Shown: positions 8,470 to 16,443, numbered from the stretch's first letter. The stretch: DNA of 64,000 nt from Prochlorococcus sp. AG-311-J23 (GCA_003284375.1 QBVL01000001.1:62001-126000); one strand, 5' to 3'. Translations and numbers: made by a program. Notes: generated by a model from the letters alone, not told the origin.

Positions 8470-8663
8470 TGTATCTCGTATTGTCGCTCTCTTAGTGTTT
8501 TCCAAGTGATTCCTTCGTAATAGAGATAGTTACCACCAATATGAATCTCTTTTGAATCTGCGTCTGGTGCAGCATCACCAACAGAAGTAATTTTTTCGGG
8601 ATCCCTGTTTGTAGTGGATATTTTATTTTTTGAAGATTTCCTCTTTTTCTTAGTAGTTTTCAT
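8430..8663 (-). CDS. Small basic hypothetical protein (77 aa)
   Basis: I do not recognise this protein. The N-terminus is very basic (MKTTKKKRKSSKNK), while the middle, HIGGNYLYYEGITWKTLRERQ, looks like a folded beta-strand/helix unit. The gene begins with an ATG that overlaps the stop of an upstream 50-codon gene (TTATGA), so the two are translationally coupled. Its 3' end overlaps the end of hsdR on the other strand. With the upstream ribbon-helix-helix-like protein it resembles the layout of toxin-antitoxin modules, but no toxin family is recognised. Confidence 0.6.
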   Translation of the reverse strand: MKTTKKKRKSSKNKISTTNRDPEKITSVGDAAPDADSKEIHIGGNYLYYEGITWKTLRERQYEIHQDVSSSPNVSAC

Positions 8664-8812
8664 AAGACTCTCCCACCAGTTTTTTTCATCTTGGAATGAG
8701 TGTCATAGATAAAGTCTTCAATGATTTTCGATTCTTTGATGTATGCATGTCTTCTAGAAATTTCTTTCAGAGCATTCATAGCATCACTAGAGATGTAGAC
8801 AGGATTAGTCAT
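8660..8812 (-). CDS. Very small ribbon-helix-helix-like protein (50 aa)
   Basis: This is too short for the ORF track. ATG at 8812 gives a 50-residue product, MTNPVYISSDAMNALKEISR followed by a second helix, SKIIEDFIYDTHSKM. A short beta-strand plus two helices is the pattern of ribbon-helix-helix DNA-binding proteins, which are often antitoxins or repressors. Its TGA stop overlaps the ATG of the 77-codon gene. The fold is inferred from the pattern alone; the coding call is supported by the coupling and by sensible amino-acid composition. Confidence 0.6.
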   Translation of the reverse strand: MTNPVYISSDAMNALKEISRRHAYIKESKIIEDFIYDTHSKMKKTGGRVL

Positions 8813-8899
8813 TGTGAGAATTGATAGTTTTATGAATTAGTTGTTTTACGAACCCAGATTTTGTTGTGTAGTTCTTTTGGCAATAAACCTCGAAATCTT

Positions 8900-9169
8900 C
8901 TAATAGTTGTTGATCCGCTCCCCTGAAAGAGATGCAGATATTCGATCTTGCTGGTACTTGAGTTTGCATTCGTGTTCTTTGATAAGAGAAATTTGATGAT
9001 TCAGTCTTCGTACTTCATTCGCAATTATTGAAAGCAACGCACCATAAAAATAGTTTGCGGATTCATTTTGCGGATTATCCGCAATTTCATTGAAATAAGT
9101 ATGCGTCAGAAGCAAATGATTTTTTATATCGACTAAATAACTACAAGATGAACTTTTTGAATAGACCAT
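8900..9169 (-). CDS. Hypothetical helical protein (89 aa)
   Basis: I do not recognise this protein. The second half (YFYGALLSIIANEVRRLNHQISLIKEHECKL) is likely a long helix or coiled coil. No signal peptide is apparent. Its ATG lies next to a strong hairpin (9171-9195) that would hold its ribosome binding sequence GAGG in base pairs, so translation might be controlled, or the true start is downstream. It reads in the same direction as the 50- and 77-codon genes below it, with about 90 bases between, and may belong to the same transcript. Confidence 0.5.
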   Translation of the reverse strand: MVYSKSSSCSYLVDIKNHLLLTHTYFNEIADNPQNESANYFYGALLSIIANEVRRLNHQISLIKEHECKLKYQQDRISASLSGERINNY

Positions 9170-9170
9170 G

Positions 9171-9201
9171 CCTCTACCTCACAAATAGGTAGGGGTTTTT
9201 T
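9171..9201 (+). terminator. Strong hairpin with T-tract
   Basis: CCTCTACCT pairs with AGGTAGGGG (nine pairs, one G-T) around a seven-base loop, and six T residues follow on the plus strand. It fits an intrinsic terminator for plus-strand transcription, possibly read-through from the hsd operon. On the minus strand the same hairpin covers the ribosome binding region of the 89-codon gene. Confidence 0.7.
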
Positions 9202-9230
9202 GTTTGCCCATGATATTTATATGCAAAATT

Positions 9231-9254
9231 TATGCATGTTTATTTGTATGCATG
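9231..9254. repeat. Tandem TATGCATG palindromic repeats
   Basis: Two identical copies of TATGCATG (9231-9238 and 9247-9254) lie 16 bases apart, in a very AT-rich spacer downstream of the recombinase gene and upstream of the 89-codon gene. A partial copy, TATATGCA, precedes them. A spacing of about one and a half helical turns suggests a protein-binding site. The function is not known. Confidence 0.4.
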
Positions 9255-9345
9255 ACTATTTATATAAATGTGGGATTTAGAATGTATATTTTTTCGTGAA
9301 AACGCTGCCTGAGACTGAATAGAACAATATTTTTTTGACCTTTTT

Positions 9346-10710
9346 TTATCTTACGGATTTAGTAAGTGTGTACACACTTGTCGGAACATTTTGCCGAATT
9401 TTAGAAGCAAGTTTCTTATCAGCAATGTATTTCAGATAAGTCTTCTGCAACTGATCAGGACTTGTATGACCATTACTTGCAAATGAAGTGATGTCTGGGT
9501 ACTTGCCCAAAGTAGGTGCATCTTCAAGCATTAGTCGGAATGCTGTATGTCTAATAGTTGTCCATGATTGTCCGCCTTGAAACTTTATATCTGATGCTTC
9601 AATGGCATATTTCAGAAGATGATTCAAAAGATCCCTGACACCATTTTCAGATTGTCTACTGACATGAGGAGCAACTAAAAAACCTTGTGGTTTTCTTTTG
9701 TTCAATCTTCTCCAGAACTTATAAGCATCAGGTCTGTAGTGGGTTGTCTCATGGATTTCTCTGTCACCTTTAGTCTTCTGAAGATTACAAGTAACCTCAT
9801 CATCAGACTCCTCAAACCATTCACTCGTTAGTCTTCCCATATCTTCAGATCTAAAAAAGAAGAACCACTGAAGAAGTAGAGCATCATGTAGATCAACCCA
9901 ATTACGTTGGTTATATCTATTGAACTTGAAATCAAGGTTGAAGTATTCCTCAGGAGTAAGAGAATTTTTTGCAGTACCACCAGAAAGTTCATTCACTGTT
10001 TTGAGTAATGCCTCCCACTGACTTTTCTTCAAGTGAGCAACCTGTTTGTATTGTTTGGTGATCTCTGGAAAATCAGGAAATTTATGACCTGAATAATCAT
10101 CAGCAGCAATATCAAAAAGTTTGTTTATAAGAGTCTTCAGTTCTGCTTTAGTTCCACTGCCATTACTGTTATTTCTCGTCTTTGCTTGAAGTTCTAGTAA
10201 GTCGAAATAGTCTCGAAAATGTTGTTTAGTTATCTCATCAAGGGTGATTGAAGAAAAAGGTTGATCAGCAAGACCATAACCAGAAGCATTCCACTTCCTA
10301 AGTTCCTCACGTTTCCACTTCTTGAAACCTCGCTTCGGTTCTTGTATTGGTACTTCCCTTCTCCAATACTGATCCCAGTAATGCGACAAACAGTGCTTAC
10401 CAGAATTGGCATCTTTTATTGCTAATAATTTCTTCTGCTGCTCAGTACACCAATGAATAGCAATCTTCGCTGCCTCCTTAGGTTCATCAGTTCGAGTAGA
10501 CCATGAGATAGACCTACGTTTCTTAGAAGTTCTCTTGCGATTATCAATGTCTTCTGGTGGCAACCAATCAGCAAATAAGTAAGGAGAATTACTTTGCTTT
10601 TTTATGACCAGATTTGTTGGATATCCAGTGTGCTTATTCCCAATAGATAGAGCATTCCTATGGTCATGAACATTCAATCTATTCCATTTTTCAGGTAATG
10701 AACTCTTCAT
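9346..10710 (-). CDS. Tyrosine recombinase (integrase) of a tRNA-targeted element
   Basis: This enzyme would integrate and excise the element by strand exchange through a covalent 3'-phosphotyrosine. In its 454 residues, the C-terminal catalytic domain shows the first arginine (FRSEDMGRLT, about 290), a beta-hairpin lysine (KTKGDREIH), box II as TTIRHTAFRL, a GHTSPDQLQ motif and the nucleophile in KTYLKY (about 430). Box II has Thr where the usual HxxR motif has His. The N-terminal 200 residues fit arm-binding and core-binding domains. The gene starts at ATG 10710 and faces the tRNA fragment about 150 bases away. No excisionase is recognised nearby. It resembles recombinases of Prochlorococcus tycheposons, which is an inference from context. 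Confidence 0.88.
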   Translation of the reverse strand: MKSSLPEKWNRLNVHDHRNALSIGNKHTGYPTNLVIKKQSNSPYLFADWLPPEDIDNRKRTSKKRRSISWSTRTDEPKEAAKIAIHWCTEQQKKLLAIKDANSGKHCLSHYWDQYWRREVPIQEPKRGFKKWKREELRKWNASGYGLADQPFSSITLDEITKQHFRDYFDLLELQAKTRNNSNGSGTKAELKTLINKLFDIAADDYSGHKFPDFPEITKQYKQVAHLKKSQWEALLKTVNELSGGTAKNSLTPEEYFNLDFKFNRYNQRNWVDLHDALLLQWFFFFRSEDMGRLTSEWFEESDDEVTCNLQKTKGDREIHETTHYRPDAYKFWRRLNKRKPQGFLVAPHVSRQSENGVRDLLNHLLKYAIEASDIKFQGGQSWTTIRHTAFRLMLEDAPTLGKYPDITSFASNGHTSPDQLQKTYLKYIADKKLASKIRQNVPTSVYTLTKSVR

Positions 10711-10711
10711 A

Positions 10712-10800
10712 CTTACCGACCAGAAGTCTTGCTACTACAGCGATTTCACCGTTTCCTTGTCCACATTATAGCACACTTTGGTCGGTAAGCAGTCGGTAAG
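10712..10800 (-). promoter_or_regulatory. Recombinase control region with three TTACCGAC motifs
   Basis: Read on the minus strand, two direct copies of CTTACCGAC (10792-10800, and 10780-10789 as CTTACCGACC) overlap the -35 region of a promoter whose -10 is TATAAT (10765-10770). A third copy, inverted (GGTCGGTAAG on the minus strand, 10712-10721), lies just before the start codon. No good -35 hexamer is present, so the repeats may bind an activator, a repressor or the recombinase itself as arm sites. Confidence 0.6.
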
Positions 10801-10856
10801 TTGGCGTTTTAGGACCTGGGAAACCATTGCTATAACTAAGTTTCTAAAACTAAATT

Positions 10857-10880
10857 CCCCCTTCGAATCTGGGTGCCGCC
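10857..10880 (+). other. 3' fragment of a tRNA gene (probable tRNA-Cys), element attachment site
   Basis: CCCCC, the T-loop TTCGAAT, the T-stem strand CTGGG and the acceptor strand TGCCGCC appear in correct order and spacing. They match the 3' end of cyanobacterial/chloroplast tRNA-Cys(GCA) as I recall it. Two bases are missing in the 5' half of the T-stem and no D-arm or anticodon arm precedes it, so it is not a functional tRNA. It fits the duplicated 3' end left at the far side of an element integrated into an intact tRNA lying left of the window. Confidence 0.75.
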
Positions 10881-11218
10881 TTAATTATTATTCGTTTAAT
10901 TTTCCTGCAAAACCCTTCCAGTAAAATGCTCCATGTGTAGCGAGTAGCAAGTTTCAAGAAGGTTCAGAAATTAATAAATTGATTTTGATACCAGATCTTA
11001 ATATTGATCACATAACCATTCTTACAGTTAGCGTCTAAAAGAACCACTAGCAAAAGCTTGTAAGTAATCAGGATGACAAATGTTTACATCTTATATTAAC
11101 TACTTGATTAAATATTTTTCTATGTTGTGAAGGTTTTTTTTCATTACAATAAAATAGAAGGATTCACATAGAAACATTATTCATGAATTAATATTAATTA
11201 TATTAATCAATAAGAACA
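10881..11218. other. Intergenic region at the island/core junction
   Basis: This is 338 AT-rich bases between the tRNA fragment and the next gene. No ORF, RNA gene or clear hairpin is seen. TATATTAA-like sequences just before 11219 could be part of a promoter for the downstream gene. This is where ordinary chromosome appears to resume. Confidence 0.5.
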
Positions 11219-11650
11219 GTGTCTGATCAAATTGAATTCAGTTCTTTTTATAAATTATTAAATTTAATAAAGGAAGGCAAATCCGAGCAAATATCTTTAT
11301 TAGATGAAAAAATCAATGACTTCAAAAATGGCAATAACTCGAAAAGTTTTCTTGATGAATTAGGATCTCTTTACCTTTCTATTGGCATGACAGAATTATA
11401 TAATTTTACGAATACAAGAGATCTCCAGGAAATTGGACTGATTGACAAAGAAGGATGGGAAACTCTTTCTTCTACAAATCAACAAGAATTACCTGTATAT
11501 CTAGCAAATAAAATGATTGAGTACATTAAAGAAAACAAAAAAGTAAAGGAACTTTCCTGCAAGTGGAATATTAAAGAAGGTGAAATAAGAACGCATATAA
11601 CTAAAATGGCAAGATATATAACTGAAGGGATTATTGATGCAATTGAATAG
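11219..11650 (+). CDS. Hypothetical protein with possible C-terminal helix-turn-helix (143 aa)
   Basis: I do not recognise this 143-residue protein. It starts with GTG and is soluble and helical. The C-terminal stretch ENKKVKELSCKWNIKEGEIRTHITKM has the spacing of a helix-turn-helix, with a turn around CKWNIKEGEI. It is the first gene on the chromosomal side of the island. The codon use is AT-rich like the core. It could be a small regulator, but this is only a pattern-based suggestion. Confidence 0.6.
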   Translation: MSDQIEFSSFYKLLNLIKEGKSEQISLLDEKINDFKNGNNSKSFLDELGSLYLSIGMTELYNFTNTRDLQEIGLIDKEGWETLSSTNQQELPVYLANKMIEYIKENKKVKELSCKWNIKEGEIRTHITKMARYITEGIIDAIE

Positions 11651-11724
11651 TATTAGATCCTGATTAATACTTTATATAAAAAACCTATTTTAATACTTTT
11701 ATCTTTAAATAGATAAATTATAAA

Positions 11725-11904
11725 TTAATAATCATTATCTGCCACGCAAATACCTAGACACCTTATTCCGTTACCAGAAGTTCTTCCACAATGATTACAT
11801 AAAACTTTTTCTTGTTGATCTTTACCTTCATTGTCTTTATTTTTTCGTTCAATATTCTGATTTTTTTCAAAATAAGAATCTTGAAAAATATTTAATTTAT
11901 TCAT
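11725..11904 (-). CDS. Small zinc-ribbon-like protein (59 aa)
   Basis: This gene is missing from the ORF track by one residue. ATG at 11904 gives a 59-residue protein with a charged, Asn/Lys/Glu-rich N-terminal half and a Cys-rich tail: CNHCGRTSGNGIRCLGICVADNDY. The CxxC ... CxGxC spacing suggests a four-cysteine metal site. I recall similar Cys-rich small tails in marine picocyanobacteria, but no function. It lies in the 300-base gap between the 143-codon gene and the aldo/keto reductase. Confidence 0.65.
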   Translation of the reverse strand: MNKLNIFQDSYFEKNQNIERKNKDNEGKDQQEKVLCNHCGRTSGNGIRCLGICVADNDY

Positions 11905-11954
11905 GTAAAATACTGATATTAGTTTTCTTTATTTGTATTAACATTAACGAAGTC

Positions 11955-12926
11955 ATGCCTAAAAAAACAATTGGGATTGGTTTTGGAACTTGGGCGTGGG
12001 GGAATAAGCTTGTCTGGGGCTACAAAGCTGGAACAGATGATATTTTACTTAAAAAAACTTTTTTCGAGGCAATAAATGGAGGATTAGATCTAGTTGACAG
12101 TGCAGATTCATATGGCACTGGAAGTTTATTTGGGCAAAGCGAAAAGCTGATCGGGGATTTCTTAGAAGAGTTACCCAAAAGAAAGCTCAAAAAAATTACT
12201 ATCGCAACAAAGCTTGCGCCCTTTCCATGGAGAATTGGTCGCAATGGTCTAAATAAAGCTTTTCAACAAAGTAATCAACGTCTAAAAGGTAATATGACAA
12301 GAGTACAACTTCATTGGAGTACTTATCGATATGCACCCTGGCAAGAAGAACAATTACTAAATGGACTAGGAGATTTGTACGAAAAAGGTTTAATTAAAGA
12401 AATTGGACTCTCTAATACTGGTCCAAAAAGACTAAATTTTTTATTCCAAAACCTGAAAAAAAGAGGAATTAAAATTAGTAGTATACAAATGCAACTTTCG
12501 TTGCTGACAAAACCATCTTTAGAAGATGAAAATATCAAAAATATATGTGAAGAAAATGAAATTGAATATTTAGCTTATAGTCCATTAGGACTGGGAATAC
12601 TAACAGTTCCACCTGATAAACATCCTGAGCCTAAAACATTCTTACGACAAAAATTATTCCAAAGAATACTTCCTAAGACAGTAGAATTGAGAACATTACT
12701 AACTAATATTGCTAAAAAGTATTCAGTTTCTCAGGCGCAAGTTGCCTTGAATTGGATAAGATCTCATGGAGCTAAACCAATAGTCGGGATTCGTAATCCT
12801 TTTCAAGCTAAAGATGCAATTTCTGCACTTAATTGGTCTTTAACTAAAAGTGAAAAACAAAATCTTGATTTTTGCAGGAAAGAATGTCTAGCAAATATGC
12901 CTCAGAATCCTTTTACTAGTCCATAA
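11955..12926 (+). CDS. Aldo/keto reductase family oxidoreductase
   Basis: The 323-residue protein is a TIM-barrel, NADPH-dependent oxidoreductase that reduces an aldehyde or ketone; the substrate cannot be read from sequence. The catalytic tetrad is visible: Asp and Tyr in DSADSYGTG (about residues 52-60), Lys in IATKLAPFPW (about 88) and His in VQLHWSTYR (about 120). The C-terminal NADP-binding part includes GAKPIVGIRNPFQAKDA. The length is normal and the start is ATG. It is a stand-alone gene, convergent with the following minus-strand gene seven bases away. Confidence 0.9.
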   Translation: MPKKTIGIGFGTWAWGNKLVWGYKAGTDDILLKKTFFEAINGGLDLVDSADSYGTGSLFGQSEKLIGDFLEELPKRKLKKITIATKLAPFPWRIGRNGLNKAFQQSNQRLKGNMTRVQLHWSTYRYAPWQEEQLLNGLGDLYEKGLIKEIGLSNTGPKRLNFLFQNLKKRGIKISSIQMQLSLLTKPSLEDENIKNICEENEIEYLAYSPLGLGILTVPPDKHPEPKTFLRQKLFQRILPKTVELRTLLTNIAKKYSVSQAQVALNWIRSHGAKPIVGIRNPFQAKDAISALNWSLTKSEKQNLDFCRKECLANMPQNPFTSP

Positions 12927-12933
12927 AATGAAT

Positions 12934-13566
12934 TCAAGTATCGGAACTGACAATAACCTTCATTGAATCTGAAGAGGTAGGGAGACTAATGACTTTTGCT
13001 GGTGGAGTTGGCTGAGAAATTGAGCTTTTTTCAACAATTTCTTTATCAGGCTCTTTTTCATCTTTAGCACACGCCTCCAAAGCTTCCCTCAACAACGAGT
13101 CAAAGGTTGCACCTGGCAATCTATGCCTAGCGACCTCAAGGAATGTAAGTGGTAAAGACTCAGATGCCGCATCTTTTAATGCAGGATTATTCTTTCTATG
13201 ATCTTGTTCATCCTGAATGGCTCGAATGAATCTGAGAGTTACTTCATGCTTCGTCGACGCTTTAATCAAAGTATCGTTATCTCTTTGACCGTTATTTGCC
13301 TCTTGTTCTAAATCATTAATTCTACTCTCCAAACTTGTAAGTACTTCATCAGCTTCTTTCCCAATATGAGAAAGTTGTCCGTCAGACAAGTTTGGTAAAT
13401 CAGCTACATAAACTTTGCCATGATCTCTAAGGGTTAAAAAAGTTGGTCTTGGGCCACTATTTTGTCGCATACCCGAATCTGATTGACCTCCTAAAGGCTT
13501 TCTAGGGGGTGTCGGACCTGCAGAACTTCTCCTACGCGTTAGACGCTGTTGATTTTCAAAAGACAT
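12934..13566 (-). CDS. Cyanobacterial conserved hypothetical protein (210 aa)
   Basis: There is no recognised family name. The N-terminal 45 residues are basic, Pro/Ser-rich and probably disordered (RRRSSAGPTPPRKP). A central region, HGKVYVADLPNLSDGQLSHIG followed by a Glu-rich helix (about 70-110), could be a coiled coil. The C-terminal 40 residues are again low-complexity. It has no signal peptide or membrane span, so it is probably cytoplasmic. A 160-base spacer separates it from purM upstream. Confidence 0.65.
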   Translation of the reverse strand: MSFENQQRLTRRRSSAGPTPPRKPLGGQSDSGMRQNSGPRPTFLTLRDHGKVYVADLPNLSDGQLSHIGKEADEVLTSLESRINDLEQEANNGQRDNDTLIKASTKHEVTLRFIRAIQDEQDHRKNNPALKDAASESLPLTFLEVARHRLPGATFDSLLREALEACAKDEKEPDKEIVEKSSISQPTPPAKVISLPTSSDSMKVIVSSDT

Positions 13567-13728
13567 AGAGCTAATTAAGATCTAACTTCGCATTACCCGA
13601 ACTTATATCCGGCTTGCGTTTTTTTTACATCTTACTGTCTTTTCACCCTTATAGAAAATCTTTTTTAACCTTCATTTAATTTATGCAAAAACTGTAATGG
13701 AGAATTTTATAAAATTACCCTCATAACC

Positions 13729-14769
13729 TCAGCTAGATATTCCTAAAATATTAATATGCTTTGAATTATTCTGACTTTCAACAACTTGACCTATATTCCA
13801 AGCCTCAAAATCATTTTTTGTACATATTTCTAATGCAGAATTAACTTCATTTTTAGGAACAATTAGACAAAAACCTATCCCCATATTAAAAGTATTCCAA
13901 AGATCAATTTCAGGAATATCTCCAGCATTTTGTAACCAATTAAAAATTGCAGTTTTTTCCCAAGTAGTTGTATCTATTTGAGGTGACAATCCTGAAGGGA
14001 AAACTCTAGGAAGATTCTCTGGCAAACCTCCACCAGTAATATGCGTCATTCCATGAATTGGTAAATTTTCTCTCAACAATTTTTCAACAAGTTGAACATA
14101 AATTGCTGTTGGTTCAAGCAAGGATTGGATCAAGTTTCTGTTATCTTTCCCATAAAGAGTACTTTCATCCACATTCGCCATAGAAAGAACTTTACGAACA
14201 AGACTAAAGCCATTGCTATGAACTCCGTTACTTTTAATCCCAATAATCTGATCTTCACAATTAATGTTCTTTCCGTCTATTAAGTCATGGTTTTCAACGA
14301 TCCCAACACAAAAGCCTGCGAGGTCATATCTTCCACTGGGATAAAAACCTGGCATCTCAGCAGTTTCGCCTCCTAAGAGAGAACAATCCGATTGGCAACA
14401 GCCTTCTGAAATCCCCTCTATCACCTCAGCCAAAGCATCAGGAGTTAAAGTTCCGCTTGCTATGTAATCAAGAAAAAATAAAGGCTTAGCCCCATTAGTT
14501 ATTACATCATTGACGCACATTGCAACTAAGTCTATTCCAACCCCAAAATGACAACCATATTGTTGAGCTAATTCTAATTTTGTACCAACACCATCCGTCC
14601 CAGAGACCAAGACTGGACTTTCATAGCCTTTTGGAATTCTTATACATCCTCCAAAACCACCTAGCCCGCCTATGACCTCACTTTTATGAGTTTTTTCAAC
14701 GGATGATTTAATTCTCTCCACAAAGGCTCTTCCAGCAGTAACATCAACTCCCGCAGTTTTGTAATCCAT
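13729..14769 (-). CDS. purM: Phosphoribosylformylglycinamidine cyclo-ligase (AIR synthetase)
   Basis: PurM closes the imidazole ring in purine synthesis: FGAM + ATP to AIR + ADP + phosphate. The 346-residue protein starts [17 protein letters not shown] and contains the glycine-rich [10 protein letters not shown] and the ATP/Mg-binding [13 protein letters not shown] near residue 55, plus GGETAEMPG near 135 and the C-terminal [14 protein letters not shown]. The length is typical. It is divergent from panC-cmk, with 108 bases between, so both promoters lie in that gap. Confidence 0.97.
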   Translation of the reverse strand: MDYKTAGVDVTAGRAFVERIKSSVEKTHKSEVIGGLGGFGGCIRIPKGYESPVLVSGTDGVGTKLELAQQYGCHFGVGIDLVAMCVNDVITNGAKPLFFLDYIASGTLTPDALAEVIEGISEGCCQSDCSLLGGETAEMPGFYPSGRYDLAGFCVGIVENHDLIDGKNINCEDQIIGIKSNGVHSNGFSLVRKVLSMANVDESTLYGKDNRNLIQSLLEPTAIYVQLVEKLLRENLPIHGMTHITGGGLPENLPRVFPSGLSPQIDTTTWEKTAIFNWLQNAGDIPEIDLWNTFNMGIGFCLIVPKNEVNSALEICTKNDFEAWNIGQVVESQNNSKHINILGISS

Positions 14770-14877
14770 CAGTAAAAAGCTTTCTTATCAAAAAGATATG
14801 AACCCTAATATGAAATCCATATGGGATCAGTATGCAATCAACTTATTTCATTTCAATCATAAGTTGATGAAATTAAT

Positions 14878-16443
14878 TTGTTTACCAACATAGTGGTACA
14901 AAAAATCTTCCAAACTAATGCTGAATTAAAAGATTGGCTTAGTGAACAAAATTCAGAAATAATTTTCATCCCTACTATGGGGGGACTTCACCCTGGACAC
15001 CAATACTTAATTAAGAAAGCAAAAGAAAGAAAAACTAATAAAAACCAAATTGTTCTTGTAAGTATTTTTGTAAATCCATTACAATTTGGCAATGGTGAAG
15101 ACTTCAAAAAATATCCCAGAAATCTAAATAGAGATGCTGAATTAGCTTTTAGTGCAGGAGCAGATGCAATTTGGGCTCCAGATTATGATGAAGTGTTTCC
15201 CGGTGGCGAAGATTCACATTTTAAAATTGAAGTTCCTAAAACATTGCATAATCAATTATGTGGTGCTGAAAGGAAAGGTCATTTTGATGGAGTCGCAACC
15301 GTTATTATTCGATTGATAAAAATTATCCAACCAAAAAAACTTATTCTGGGAGAAAAAGATTGGCAACAATTAATTATAATTAGAAAACTGTTTCAAGAAC
15401 TATCAATACCTGTAAAAATTGAATCCTATTCCACACAAAGAGACCAAAGTGGATTTGCTTATAGTTCAAGAAATTCTTATCTTAGTCATTCTGAAAGAGT
15501 AAATGCTCAATCATTACCTAATGCAATCAAAGAAGCAAAAACAGAATTTGATAAAAGGAAAGTAATAAATCTCACAAAAATAGCTTCGATATTTAAAGAA
15601 AATAATTTGAAAATTGAATATCTCAAAATCGTAGATCCATTTTCATTAAAAGAAACAGAAAATATCAATAGACTATGCCTTTTGGCAGTGGCAGTAAAAT
15701 GTGGGTCTACGAGGCTAATTGATCACACTTTTCTTATGCAAAGAAAACCAATTATTGCGATTGATGGTCCTGCTGGTGCAGGGAAAAGCACAGTAACTAA
15801 AGCATTTGCCAAGAAACTTGGTTTTATTTATTTAGATACTGGCGCAATGTATCGAGCAGTGACTTGGTTAATCATAAGCAATTCTATTGATCCAAATGAT
15901 CAAGCGGAAATCAAAAATATCTTGCAAGATTCAAAATTAGAATTTAAGACCTCAAGCTTTGTGGAGCAAAAAATATTCATTAATAATATTGACGTAACAG
16001 AGAAGATACGATCCCCTCAAGTGACTTCAATGGTTTCCGAAATTGCCAAACAACAATTTGTAAGAGAATTATTGACGCGAAAACAAAAAGTAATTGGAAA
16101 TAATGGGGGCTTGGTTGCAGAAGGAAGAGACATAGGCACAGCTGTATTTCCAGATGCAGAAGTAAAAATTTTTCTTACTGCATCTCCAACAGAAAGAGCA
16201 AAAAGAAGAGCCCTTGATTTAAACAAAAGAGGTTATGAATTCTCCAGCATTGAAGATCTTGAAAAAGAAATTAAAGAAAGAGATAAAAAGGATAGTGAAC
16301 GAAAAATAGCTCCTTTAAAAAAAGCTCAAGATGCAATAGAGCTCGTAACAGATGGTATGAATATTGAAGATGTATTAAAAGAGCTGATTGATATTTTCAG
16401 ATCAAAGATTCCAGAGGAAGTCTGGCCAACGCCTAATCCGTGA
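14878..16443 (+). CDS. panC-cmk: Bifunctional pantoate-beta-alanine ligase / cytidylate kinase
   Basis: This is a fusion typical of cyanobacteria. Residues 1 to about 280 are pantothenate synthetase (pantoate + beta-alanine + ATP), with PTMGGLHPGHQYL near 32 carrying the HxGH nucleotidyl-transfer motif, and the GAERKGHFDGVATV pantoate site. Residues from about 288 are CMP kinase, with P-loop DGPAGAGKSTV, LDTGAMYRAVT and AEGRDIGTAVFPDA. The first frame start is TTG; a GTG five codons later (14893) is equally possible, and neither has a strong ribosome binding site. The last 11 bases overlap the convergent phosphatase gene. Confidence 0.95.
   Translation: MFTNIVVQKIFQTNAELKDWLSEQNSEIIFIPTMGGLHPGHQYLIKKAKERKTNKNQIVLVSIFVNPLQFGNGEDFKKYPRNLNRDAELAFSAGADAIWAPDYDEVFPGGEDSHFKIEVPKTLHNQLCGAERKGHFDGVATVIIRLIKIIQPKKLILGEKDWQQLIIIRKLFQELSIPVKIESYSTQRDQSGFAYSSRNSYLSHSERVNAQSLPNAIKEAKTEFDKRKVINLTKIASIFKENNLKIEYLKIVDPFSLKETENINRLCLLAVAVKCGSTRLIDHTFLMQRKPIIAIDGPAGAGKSTVTKAFAKKLGFIYLDTGAMYRAVTWLIISNSIDPNDQAEIKNILQDSKLEFKTSSFVEQKIFINNIDVTEKIRSPQVTSMVSEIAKQQFVRELLTRKQKVIGNNGGLVAEGRDIGTAVFPDAEVKIFLTASPTERAKRRALDLNKRGYEFSSIEDLEKEIKERDKKDSERKIAPLKKAQDAIELVTDGMNIEDVLKELIDIFRSKIPEEVWPTPNP

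Noticed and set aside
10857-10880. Functional tRNA or tmRNA acceptor piece
   Set aside because: No 5' acceptor partner, D-arm or anticodon arm is found upstream within 100 bases, and the T-stem is incomplete.
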